In this document: piece by piece, positions 26,361 through 34,616 of the stretch
How the letters are laid out: each line of letters opens with the position of its first letter
How positions within the stretch are numbered: position 1 is the first letter of the stretch
DNA from: an uncultured Alphaproteobacteria bacterium
GTDB lineage: Bacteria > Pseudomonadota > Alphaproteobacteria > Rickettsiales > UBA1997
Assembly: GCA_949288805.1 (NCBI GenBank)
Contig: CASELL010000002.1
Location: forward strand, 30,614-94,613
Direction of reading: 5' to 3'
Length of the DNA: 64,000 nucleotides
The notes under the pieces: generated by a model
Told to the model about the DNA's origin: nothing
What the model saw: the letters and a program-made list of their open reading frames with translations, nothing else
The model's database searches: none
Made by a program: the position numbers and the translations under genes

Positions 26361-28754
26361 ATGTTAGAAAATAAATTACTAGAAAACTATTTAAAAGATA
26401 GCAAAGTTATTGAAGATTTTGATTTAGATAAAAATACAATATTATACAAAAATATAAAACAAAATCAAATAATAAAAACATTAAAACCAGAAGAGAAAGT
26501 TCGGGCTTTTTTAATGACTAAATTAGTAAAAGAATTAGGTTATAATCCTGAATTAATAGAAATAGAAAAAACATATGATATAGGAAGACCAAAAGTAAAC
26601 AAACCTAGGGCTGATATAATTTTAAAAGAAAAAAATAATAAAGATATATTTTTATTTATTGAATTAAAAGCTCCTGAAGAATTTGACAAAGACAAAGATG
26701 AAACAATAGAAAAACAATTATATAATATAGCATCACAAGAAGTAGGTGCAGGAAACGAAGTAAAATACTTGATGTTATATACATATGAAATTTTAGAAAA
26801 TACTATAAAAGATAAATGTATTATTATTGACTATAAAAAATATTCTACATTTAATCAATATAAAGAAGAAAGAAATTTTGCCGATACTATACCTAGTAAT
26901 TATGGGTTAGCAAAAAAACAACCTTTCATAAAAGGTAGCAACAAAGATCTTGAAAAATCATTTACTGACAAACAACTAACTTCATTACAAAATAATTTAC
27001 ATAATGTTTTATGGGGTGGGGGTTCTACTGATGATAACGATGTTTTTTCTTCTCTTGTAAATATAATTTTAGCAAAAATACAAGATGAAAATGATGTAAA
27101 AAATAATGAAGAGTATAACTTCCAAATTTTTAGTCATTATACAAAAGACAACAAAGAAATATTTGAAGATAATGCAACTTTATTTGAAAGAATAAATAAT
27201 CTTTACAGAAAAGCCTTAAAAGAAAGACTAAACATACAAGATGAAGATAAAATCAAAAAATCTTATGTTATTGATGAAAACAAATTTTCTTTATCAAAAC
27301 TAAAATACACCGTTTCAGAATTAGAAAGATTTTCTTTTATTGATGCTAAAAATAGTTTAAGTGGAAAAGATATATTAGGAGATTTTTTTGAGGGAATAAT
27401 TAGAGAAGGTTTTAAACAAACTAAAGGTCAATTTTTTACACCCATTAATATAGTAAAATTTATGTTATATGGAATACAAGCAGACAAATTAGCTATAAAA
27501 AATATAAACGAAAAAGGTGAAATACCTTATATGATCGACCCAAGCGCTGGAAGTGGAACTTTTTTAATTGAATATATGAAATTTATAACTGAAAATATAA
27601 AATATAGATTTAAAGATAAAATAAACAATAATAGATCTACAGAAGATAAAATTGAACAATGGTTTTATCCAGATCATAGAGAAAACAAATGGGCGAAAGA
27701 TTATATATATGGTATTGAAATAAATTTTAATTTAGGAACATCTACAAAAGTAAACATGATATTACATGGAGATGGTAGTACAAACATTTTTGTAAAAGAT
27801 GGGCTTTTATCTTTTAATCAATACACAAAAAGTTCAGCACCTAATGCTTTAAATCAAAGTTTAAATAGTGATAATATATATAAAAAAATAACAAACGAAC
27901 AATTTGATGTAATTTTGTCAAATCCACCATTTTCAGTTACATTAGATAAACAAACACAAGAAAATATTAAAGATTCTTTTTTATTTAGTGCTGAAAACTC
28001 CGAAAATCTTTTTATTGAAAGATGGTATCAATTGTTAAAAGAAAATGGTAGATTAGCAGTAGTCTTGCCTGAAAATATTTTTGATACAACTGAAAATAAA
28101 TATATTAGATTATTTTTATATAAATTTTTTAATATAAAAGCTATTATATCTTTACCACAACTAACATTTGAACCCTATACAAGCACTAAAACAAGTTTAC
28201 TTTTTGCTCAGAAAAAAACAAAACAAGAATTAGAAAAATGGGATGATTTGTGGGCTAAATATTCACTAGAATATAGTAATTTAAGAACAAGAGTAGAAAA
28301 CTTAATTGATGTTTATTTATCAGGAAAAAATAGAAGTAAATTGCCATCTATAAAAGATTTGACAGAATATGAAGAAAAGGAAATTTTAATTAGATTTTTG
28401 AAAAATTATTTTGATGAAAATGATAAAGATTTATCAGTAAAATATATAATTGAAAAATATCAAGAAGATTTAAAAGAAGTCTGTAAATTAGATAAAAATA
28501 CACAAGATGTTTTTGGTTTTGTGAATACTTGGTGGGTTTTTGGCGAGATTGCTGAAAATCTTGATTATGAAATTTTTATGGCTGAAGTTGAAAATATTGG
28601 GTATAAAAGAACTAAACGAGGGGTTAAAATAACAGAAAATGAATTATATAGGACTGAAACTTTGCCTAGTGGTAAGGAGCAGGTTTTGTTGGGTGATGAT
28701 GATGGTAAAATGGATACTGTCTTGGATTGGTTGAGGATGGTTGAGTGGAGGTAG
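26361..28754 (+). CDS. restriction-modification fusion: HsdR-N-like nuclease plus N6-adenine methyltransferase
   Basis: A 797-residue protein. Residues 40-140 resemble the HSDR_N nuclease domain: ADIIL (Asp85) and FIELKAP (Glu101, Lys103) form a PD-(D/E)XK active site. Residues 300-640 are an HsdM-type methyltransferase: FEGIIREGFKQTKGQFFTP, motif I DPSAGSGTF (from Asp393) and motif IV NPPF (521-524). No helicase motor is present here or nearby. Together with the hsdS gene at 29635 this resembles BcgI-like systems, in which one polypeptide cuts and methylates and a separate S subunit recognises DNA. That comparison is inference from layout. The ribosome site for the next gene overlaps the 3' end. 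Confidence 0.88.
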   Translation: MLENKLLENYLKDSKVIEDFDLDKNTILYKNIKQNQIIKTLKPEEKVRAFLMTKLVKELGYNPELIEIEKTYDIGRPKVNKPRADIILKEKNNKDIFLFIELKAPEEFDKDKDETIEKQLYNIASQEVGAGNEVKYLMLYTYEILENTIKDKCIIIDYKKYSTFNQYKEERNFADTIPSNYGLAKKQPFIKGSNKDLEKSFTDKQLTSLQNNLHNVLWGGGSTDDNDVFSSLVNIILAKIQDENDVKNNEEYNFQIFSHYTKDNKEIFEDNATLFERINNLYRKALKERLNIQDEDKIKKSYVIDENKFSLSKLKYTVSELERFSFIDAKNSLSGKDILGDFFEGIIREGFKQTKGQFFTPINIVKFMLYGIQADKLAIKNINEKGEIPYMIDPSAGSGTFLIEYMKFITENIKYRFKDKINNNRSTEDKIEQWFYPDHRENKWAKDYIYGIEINFNLGTSTKVNMILHGDGSTNIFVKDGLLSFNQYTKSSAPNALNQSLNSDNIYKKITNEQFDVILSNPPFSVTLDKQTQENIKDSFLFSAENSENLFIERWYQLLKENGRLAVVLPENIFDTTENKYIRLFLYKFFNIKAIISLPQLTFEPYTSTKTSLLFAQKKTKQELEKWDDLWAKYSLEYSNLRTRVENLIDVYLSGKNRSKLPSIKDLTEYEEKEILIRFLKNYFDENDKDLSVKYIIEKYQEDLKEVCKLDKNTQDVFGFVNTWWVFGEIAENLDYEIFMAEVENIGYKRTKRGVKITENELYRTETLPSGKEQVLLGDDDGKMDTVLDWLRMVEWR

Positions 28755-28756
28755 AG

Positions 28757-29629
28757 ATGGAATTAGTAAACAATGAAGATAATAAAATTACAATAACAAT
28801 AGATTATTCTGGTGAAAATATAAAAAATCATACCATGGATATAAGAGAATTTACAAAATCATTAAATGCTTTTTATGATATTTTACAACTATTTTCAGAA
28901 GAATATGGATTTAATAAAAATGATATAAAAATTGAAATAAAAGATGTAAACGAAGGTTCTTTAAAGGTTGTTTTATTTTTTGCATTATCTTTAGTAATGC
29001 CACATTATTTTGATAAAGTACTTAATAAATTTGATAATTACTGTGTAGAAATATACAAAAATATAAAAAAAACTATTGAAGAAAAAAAGAAAATTGAAAA
29101 TAAAAATGATATAAACAATCTAATATTAAATGAGCCAAATCCAATAATTGCTAAAATTTATAAAAATAATAATTTTTATAAAAGTATTAATGATTTTACA
29201 ATATGTTTAGACTATGATGTTGAAAATATTTATGTAAATATTGATAAATATAATCAACCAATAAATATAAGTAAATCAGAAAGAAAAAATTTATCTTATA
29301 TACCAGATTTTAATGATGAAAAAGAAAAAATAAAAGAAGAAAAAATGACGCTATATCTTGATGGAATTTCTGGAAGTACAGAAAAATGGATTTTTATTAA
29401 AAAAGAAAAAAACAATGAAATTTCAAGATTAACTGCAAAAGTTTTAAGTGAAAAATTATTAGATTTTGGTAAAAATACACCATATAATGATTATTCAAAA
29501 ACACCTATATTTTGTAATGTAAGAATTGTAACATCTTTAAAAGATGGTAATAAGAATAAAACTACTGAATATTTTATAATTGACTGTGATATAGAAAAAG
29601 AATTAGATTTATTCAATAATATAAAATAA
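28757..29629 (+). CDS. unknown protein inside the restriction-modification locus
   Basis: A 290-residue protein that I do not recognise, placed between the nuclease-methyltransferase and specificity genes. GGAGG five bases before the ATG at 28757 fixes the start; an in-frame GTG at 28745 is less likely. The N-terminus has a pattern (NHTMDIREFTKSLNAFYDIL, then IEIKDVNEGSLKVVLF) that I have seen in uncharacterised phage- and defence-linked proteins, with an acidic beta-strand region and a helix pair. Residues about 95-120 are a charged Lys/Glu helix. The C-terminal half (LDGISGSTEKWIFIKK) looks beta-rich. It is cosy with hsdS (five-base gap), so a role in the same system (anti-restriction, control or effector) is plausible but unproven. 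Confidence 0.75.
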   Translation: MELVNNEDNKITITIDYSGENIKNHTMDIREFTKSLNAFYDILQLFSEEYGFNKNDIKIEIKDVNEGSLKVVLFFALSLVMPHYFDKVLNKFDNYCVEIYKNIKKTIEEKKKIENKNDINNLILNEPNPIIAKIYKNNNFYKSINDFTICLDYDVENIYVNIDKYNQPINISKSERKNLSYIPDFNDEKEKIKEEKMTLYLDGISGSTEKWIFIKKEKNNEISRLTAKVLSEKLLDFGKNTPYNDYSKTPIFCNVRIVTSLKDGNKNKTTEYFIIDCDIEKELDLFNNIK

Positions 29630-29634
29630 ACAAT

Positions 29635-31074
29635 ATGAAAACATTTAAAATTAATTTTAAAGAAATATCTAAAGATAGAGAATTAAGAAATGATGTAAAA
29701 TATAATTTTTTTATAAAAAATTATACTTGGAATATTTTTAATTCTAAAAATAAATTAATTAAATTAAAAAATATTTTAATAAATTCTTATAAAAATTTTA
29801 TATTTGAAGACGAAGAAGAATATTATGGAATACCGACAGGTCAAAATTATATTGACGAAGATGGATATATAACAGATAAACAATTAATAACAAAAGAAGA
29901 ACATCCAAACAGAATTAAATATAAAATAGATAGTAATAATATATTAATTTCTAGTTTAAGATTAGCTAAATCTCCATCATTAAATTTTAGAAATTTAGAT
30001 TTTAATAAATATGTTTTTTCAAATGGTTTCTATATTTTTAATGTTGATAAAAGTTGGAATAAAATTTTTATTTTATATTTATTAAGAAACAAAAAGATAA
30101 AATTAATTTTAGATAATTATTTATATCGAGGAATAGGTATATCAGCCTACAAAGATTACGACCTACTCAACATAAAAATCCCACAAATACCACTAGAAGC
30201 ACAAAACAAAGCAGCCGAACAAATCACACCAATAGAAAACAAAATACAAGAACTAAAAGCACAAATACAAGACCCAAAAACAATAATCAATGAAGTATTT
30301 GCTGAAGAATTTAATTTTGATATAAATCTTTACAATGAATTAAATAAAGGTATGACAGCAGGAACACAATCAGCAACAACAAAACCATTTAGAATATTTA
30401 AAACAAATTTTAAAAATTTAAATAAAAGTTATAATTTAAGATTTTCAACAAGATTTCACAACGAACCAACAAAAAAATTAATGTCAATTCTTAATAATAT
30501 AAAAACAATAAAATTAAAATATATATTAAAAGAACAAATACATAGAGGAGTAACACCAGAATATGATAAAAATGGAGATATTCCAGTAATAAAAATAGCT
30601 CATTTAAAAAATTTATATATAGATAATAATTTTGATGAATTTATTTCTAATGATTTTTATAAAAAATCAATGTTAAGATCACAAATTTTAAAAAATGATA
30701 TTTTATTATCTTCAACTGGAAAAATATCTCTTGGAAAAATTGATTTAAATGAAAATGATAATTTATATATTGCTGATAGTCATATATCTATAATAAGAAT
30801 TAAAGATTATAATCCTTTATTTTTAGTATATTTTTTTAGAAGTGTTTTGGGTTATTTTCAAATAGAAAGAGATTATACCGGTTCAACAAATCAAATAGAA
30901 TTGTATCCAAAAGATATACAAAACTTCCTAATCCCAAACATACCATTACAAAGACAACAAGAGATAGTAGACAAAATACAAACAAAAATAAGCGAACAAA
31001 ACAAAATAAACGACCTAATTGAAAAAGAAAGAGAGAAAATCAATTATATTATAGAAAACATAGTTAATTTATAA
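29635..31074 (+). CDS. hsdS: restriction-modification specificity subunit
   Basis: DNA-recognition subunit of 479 residues with two target-recognition domains (about 1-180 and 255-430). Each is followed by a conserved helical spacer: IPQIPLEAQNKAAEQI with a coiled helix ending in KAQIQDPKTII, and NIPLQRQQEIVDKIQTKIS at the C-terminus. The second domain contains the typical opening HRGVTPEYDKNGDIPVI. The spacers differ sharply in base composition from the recognition domains (see findings), which fits exchange of recognition domains by recombination. Works with the fusion protein at 26361. Confidence 0.92.
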   Translation: MKTFKINFKEISKDRELRNDVKYNFFIKNYTWNIFNSKNKLIKLKNILINSYKNFIFEDEEEYYGIPTGQNYIDEDGYITDKQLITKEEHPNRIKYKIDSNNILISSLRLAKSPSLNFRNLDFNKYVFSNGFYIFNVDKSWNKIFILYLLRNKKIKLILDNYLYRGIGISAYKDYDLLNIKIPQIPLEAQNKAAEQITPIENKIQELKAQIQDPKTIINEVFAEEFNFDINLYNELNKGMTAGTQSATTKPFRIFKTNFKNLNKSYNLRFSTRFHNEPTKKLMSILNNIKTIKLKYILKEQIHRGVTPEYDKNGDIPVIKIAHLKNLYIDNNFDEFISNDFYKKSMLRSQILKNDILLSSTGKISLGKIDLNENDNLYIADSHISIIRIKDYNPLFLVYFFRSVLGYFQIERDYTGSTNQIELYPKDIQNFLIPNIPLQRQQEIVDKIQTKISEQNKINDLIEKEREKINYIIENIVNL

Positions 31075-31075
31075 A

Positions 31076-31152
31076 TGGTAGCGAAGGGGGGGTTCGAACC
31101 CTCGACCTGCGGATTATGATTCCGACGCTCTAACCAGCTGAGCTACTTCGCC
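31076..31152 (-). tRNA. tRNA-Met (CAT)
   Basis: The minus strand reads GGCGAAG-TA-GCTC with an anticodon loop ATCATAA, anticodon CAT. D arm, T loop (TTCGAAC) and an encoded CCA (TGG at 31076 on the plus strand) are present, and the acceptor ends pair with one G-T. The initiator signature (three G-C pairs in the anticodon stem) is absent, so this is elongator Met; a lysidine-modified tRNA-Ile reading ATA is the alternative. The T stem has one A-C mismatch. It lies directly after the hsdS stop on the opposite strand. Confidence 0.93.
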
Positions 31153-31208
31153 ACTATATCCATTATAAATTATAAAAAATAAAAATCAAGTTTATTATTT
31201 TTATAAAA

Positions 31209-31257
31209 AGCAAAAAACACCATAAACAGCAATAGTCTATTGTGTTTATGATGTTTA
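31209..31257 (-). terminator. intrinsic terminator of metK
   Basis: CATAAACAGCAATAG pairs with CTATTGTGTTTATG with a single-base bulge, extended by AACAC/GATGTT at the base. On the minus strand it lies 18 bases after the metK stop and is followed by a T run. Confidence 0.8.
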
Positions 31258-31274
31258 AAAATACTATTTGGTTA

Positions 31275-32426
31275 TTAATATTTTTTTAAGCTTTCTACTA
31301 GATCAGTTCTTTCCCAAGAAAAACTACCATCTTTTTGAGGTTCTCTTCCAAAATGACCATAAGCAGCTGTTTTTTTATAAATAGGTCTATTTAATTGTAA
31401 AATTTCTCTAATACTTCTAGGTTTAAGATCTACAAGAGTTAAAAGTGCCTCTGCTATCTTGTCTTCATCATAATCACTAGTTCCAAAAGTATCTACAAAA
31501 ACAGATATAGGTTCAGCTATTCCTATTGCATAAGACAATTGAATTAAACATTTTTTAGCTATTCCAGCAGCAACTACATTTTTAGCAAGATATCTAGCAA
31601 CATAAGCAGCGCTTCTATCTACCTTAGTAGGATCTTTACCACTGAAAGCACCACCACCATGAGGAGCGTAACCGCCATATGTATCAACTATAATTTTTCT
31701 ACCAGTTAAACCAGTATCACCATCAGGTCCACCAATTACAAATCTACCAGTAGGATTAATTAAGATTTTAGTTTCTTTGTCAACAAAAGGCACAACTTCA
31801 TTAATATAAGGAATTATTGCCTTTTTAACTTCATCTAGGGATAAATTTTCTCTATGTTGAATAGATATTAAAACTGTATCTGCTTTTACAGGAATACCAT
31901 TTACATATTTCAATGTAATTTGAGCTTTAGCATCAGGTCCTAGATCTTTTAATTTACCTTGTTTAATATCAGTTAAAATCTTTTCTAATAATCTATTAGA
32001 ATAATAAATGGCAGAAGGCATAAATTCTTTAGTTTCATCGCAAGCATAACCAAACATTATACCTTGATCACCTGCACCTTCTTCTTTATTTTTAGTTTCA
32101 TCTACACCAACAGCTATATCAACCGATTGAGAATGTAATAAATTTTCAATTTTTACATCTTTCCAAGAAAAACCTTCTTGTTCATAACCTATTTCTTTAA
32201 TTGTATCTCTAACTACTTTTTCAATCTCTTCATTGGAAACTTTTTTAGCGCATCTAACTTCACCTGCTATCTTAACTACATTAGTAGTAGCCAATGTCTC
32301 ACAAGCAACCCTAGAGTAAGGATCTTTACTTAAAAATAAATCTAAAATAGCATCAGATATTTGATCACAAACTTTATCAGGATGACCTTCTGAAACTGCT
32401 TCACTTGTAAAAATATAATTTCTCAT
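31275..32426 (-). CDS. metK: S-adenosylmethionine synthetase
   Basis: Makes SAM from methionine and ATP. All hallmarks are present: [24 protein letters not shown] at the N-terminus in two adjoining motifs, [36 protein letters not shown] split over the metal-binding loop, and [19 protein letters not shown]. At 383 residues it is normal length. ATG at 32426 gives the standard N-terminus; the in-frame GTG at 32435 would add three residues. A SAM-II-type riboswitch sits in the leader, so the enzyme is probably repressed by its own product. Confidence 0.98.
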   Translation of the reverse strand: MRNYIFTSEAVSEGHPDKVCDQISDAILDLFLSKDPYSRVACETLATTNVVKIAGEVRCAKKVSNEEIEKVVRDTIKEIGYEQEGFSWKDVKIENLLHSQSVDIAVGVDETKNKEEGAGDQGIMFGYACDETKEFMPSAIYYSNRLLEKILTDIKQGKLKDLGPDAKAQITLKYVNGIPVKADTVLISIQHRENLSLDEVKKAIIPYINEVVPFVDKETKILINPTGRFVIGGPDGDTGLTGRKIIVDTYGGYAPHGGGAFSGKDPTKVDRSAAYVARYLAKNVVAAGIAKKCLIQLSYAIGIAEPISVFVDTFGTSDYDEDKIAEALLTLVDLKPRSIREILQLNRPIYKKTAAYGHFGREPQKDGSFSWERTDLVESLKKY

Positions 32427-32494
32427 TTTTTTCACAATATTAATTATTAAAATAATAAAATTAATAGCAAAATGGATTGTTTTTTAAAGAAAAT

Positions 32495-32546
32495 GTCCGT
32501 TTAGCTATTTTTTATAGTGCCAGCAAGTAGGCATAAATCGGCACTT
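32495..32546 (-). promoter_or_regulatory. SAM-II-type riboswitch in the metK leader
   Basis: Read on the minus strand: stem AGTGCC (32545-32540), loop GATTTATGCCTACTTGCT, closing strand GGCACT (32521-32516), then an A/T spacer and TAGCTAAACGGAC. This follows the SAM-II layout of one stem, a GATTTA-containing loop and a downstream GCTAAA segment that folds back as a pseudoknot; the loop CCTACTTGC-like part and the GCTAAA(C)GG tail are the known invariant elements. SAM-II is known mainly from Alphaproteobacteria on methionine/SAM genes. Position, about 70 bases before metK, fits. A candidate promoter (TTGTAA, 16 bases, TAAAAT) lies just upstream of it. Confidence 0.85.
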
Positions 32547-32588
32547 AGTACTATTTTAAATATACTTTTTTTAATTACAAGAAAAAAA

Positions 32589-32616
32589 TTGATTTATAAA
32601 AAATGTTTTATACTAT
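32589..32616 (+). promoter_or_regulatory. putative promoter of the ferredoxin gene
   Basis: TTGATT (32589-32594), 16-base spacer and TACTAT (32611-32616), 28 bases before the ATG at 32645. Divergent from the metK promoter region. Moderate support only because the DNA is so AT-rich. Confidence 0.4.
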
Positions 32617-32644
32617 AAAATTAATATAATTAATTATTTATTTT

Positions 32645-32932
32645 ATGATAACTTTTTTTGTTAATGATAAAAAAATAGAAGCAGAAGAGGGAGAGTATCT
32701 TTTGTCTATTTTAATTAAAAACAATATATCAATTAAAGCTAATTGTGAAGGAAATGGAGCTTGTGGAACTTGTCAAGTTGTTTTAGATAAAGAACATTAC
32801 GATAAATTAGAAATTACAGATGAAGAATATGATGTATTAGAAAAGCAAACCAATTTAACTCCAACATCAAGATTGGCTTGTCAATTACTTATTACAAAAG
32901 ATTTTGAAGGTGCTAAAATAACTTTATTATAA
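32645..32932 (+). CDS. fdx: [2Fe-2S] ferredoxin, adrenodoxin type
   Basis: A 95-residue ferredoxin. The cluster ligands are Cys34, Cys40 and Cys43 (CEGNGACGTC) and Cys79 (LACQL), the spacing of adrenodoxin and Isc ferredoxins that deliver electrons for iron-sulfur assembly. GEYLLSILIKNNI is the helix before the cluster. It is a single gene without the isc operon around it, and its stop overlaps the convergent ogt gene by about 20 bases. Confidence 0.93.
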   Translation: MITFFVNDKKIEAEEGEYLLSILIKNNISIKANCEGNGACGTCQVVLDKEHYDKLEITDEEYDVLEKQTNLTPTSRLACQLLITKDFEGAKITLL

Positions 32933-33407
32933 TTTTTGACATATCTACATTTTCGTGTTTTAATAATTTTATTTTGGTGTTAATACCATAATAATAATTA
33001 CCAATATTGTTATTTGTATTAATAACCCTATGACATGGTATTATTATTGGTATTGGATTTTTTGATATTGCAGTTCCAACTGCTTGTGCTGACATTGTTT
33101 TTGATATTTGTTTTGCTATGTTTTTATAGGTTGTAATCTCTCCATATGGAATATTACATAGCAATTGCCATACTTTTTTTCTAAAATCTGTATCTTCAAA
33201 TTTAATATTTATGTCTTTTATATCTGGTTTTTCTTTATTAAAATATTTATCTAGCCAAATTTTTGTATCTTTTATGATAGTTGTTTCTTTTTTTGAATTA
33301 ATATTATCATCTTTAACGTTCAATGTTAATTTAAGAAGACTATTAGCATTACAAATTATAAGTATATTTCCAATTTTTGATTTATAGATAGCTTTATAAA
33401 TATTCAT
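32913..33407 (-). CDS. ogt: methylated-DNA--protein-cysteine methyltransferase
   Basis: Suicide DNA-repair protein that takes alkyl groups from O6-alkylguanine. The acceptor Cys is in IPCHRVI, preceded by the helix-turn-helix YGEITTYKNIAKQI and AVGTAISKNPIP. At 164 residues it is the Ogt size. The last gene of a nine-gene leftward run; it starts one base after the gspF stop. Confidence 0.95.
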   Translation of the reverse strand: MNIYKAIYKSKIGNILIICNANSLLKLTLNVKDDNINSKKETTIIKDTKIWLDKYFNKEKPDIKDINIKFEDTDFRKKVWQLLCNIPYGEITTYKNIAKQISKTMSAQAVGTAISKNPIPIIIPCHRVINTNNNIGNYYYGINTKIKLLKHENVDMSKIIIKLF

Positions 33408-34616
33408 TTATACCATATTAGCAAAGTTTCCATAAATAGGACCAAATACAGCCGCTATAATCCAAACCATTAAACCACCCATAAAGAACAATATCATAGG
33501 TTGTAAAGAGCCGACAACTTTATCAATAGAATCGTTTATTTCTGTATTATAAAAGTATTGAACATTACTCATTGCCTCTTCGATATTTCCACTTTCTTCA
33601 CCAACTTTAAACATTCTTTTTACTATAAAAGGAAAAACTTCAGAATCCTCAACACATTTAGCTATTGTTTTACCTTCTGTAACTTTTGCTTTTATGTATT
33701 CTATTTCTGTTTTTAAATATCTATTTACAACAACATTATTTGCTATTTCTATACATTTTAGAACTGGTATTCCAGAAGAAAATGTTATTCCAAAAAACTT
33801 TGTAAATCTAGACATATCTAATTTAGTGAGAATTTGTCCAAAAATTGGAAGTTTTAGTTTTAATTTATCAAATTTAATACTTATATTATTATTTTTTAAT
33901 AATATTCTAGAAATTATGAAAATTACTATTATATATATTATTAATTTAAAAAAATTTGCTTCTAAAAAATTAGAAGTAGCAACCAATGCTTTTGTATATG
34001 ATGGTATTTCTATTTCTTGTTCTAACACAAAACCCAAAACTTTTGGAACAACAACTTTTAATAATATAGCACCAACAACTAACAATAATGAAAGAGAAAA
34101 TAAAGGACTCTTAACTGCCTTAATTGTTTTTCTTTTCATTTCCATATTCCATTTTATATTTTCATATATATTCTTAAAAGCTACATCTAAATTACCAGTT
34201 TTCTCACCCATGGCAACCAAGCTTACGGTTACCTCGTCAAATATTTTTGGATATCTAGCCATAGCATCAGAAAGAAGATCACCGTTTTTTACCCATTCAT
34301 AAATATTTTGCATAGTACTTTTCATTCTTGGATTGCTAGAAAAAGTAGATAAATCTTTTAAAGAATCAAGAATTGGAACTCCGGCTCTTTCAAATTGTTC
34401 TAAGGTTATAAACAATGTTATAAGCTCTTTTTGTGTTATTTTTTTATCTGTTAGTAATTTTGTTAAAAATGAATTTTTTATTTCATTAGCTCTTATTAAA
34501 ATCAAATTTGATTCAGCTAATAATTGTTCAACAGCTATTTCATTTGGAGCCTCTATTTTACCATTTATAGTTTTATTGTTTTTTAAATCTAAAGCCTTAT
34601 ATGAAAAGTTTTTCAT
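33408..34616 (-). CDS. type II secretion / type IV pilus inner-membrane protein (GspF/PilC)
   Basis: A platform protein with two T2SSF domains, each followed by hydrophobic segments, 402 residues in all. FSYKALDLKNNKTINGKIEA opens the first, with FERAGVPILDSLKDL and MGEKTGNLDVAFKNI as the conserved core; the second repeats the theme with SGIPVLKCIEIANN and VGEESGNIEEAMSNV. Residues about 165-190, 225-250 and 375-395 are membrane spans. No gspE, gspD or pseudopilin gene is in the window, so the other parts of the machine are elsewhere. Its position inside a housekeeping run is odd. Overlaps def by four bases. Confidence 0.93.
   Translation of the reverse strand: MKNFSYKALDLKNNKTINGKIEAPNEIAVEQLLAESNLILIRANEIKNSFLTKLLTDKKITQKELITLFITLEQFERAGVPILDSLKDLSTFSSNPRMKSTMQNIYEWVKNGDLLSDAMARYPKIFDEVTVSLVAMGEKTGNLDVAFKNIYENIKWNMEMKRKTIKAVKSPLFSLSLLLVVGAILLKVVVPKVLGFVLEQEIEIPSYTKALVATSNFLEANFFKLIIYIIVIFIISRILLKNNNISIKFDKLKLKLPIFGQILTKLDMSRFTKFFGITFSSGIPVLKCIEIANNVVVNRYLKTEIEYIKAKVTEGKTIAKCVEDSEVFPFIVKRMFKVGEESGNIEEAMSNVQYFYNTEINDSIDKVVGSLQPMILFFMGGLMVWIIAAVFGPIYGNFANMV

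Noticed and set aside
33694-34302. Plus-strand frame of about 200 codons inside the gspF region
   Set aside because: It lies fully inside the convincing minus-strand gspF gene and has no recognisable domain.
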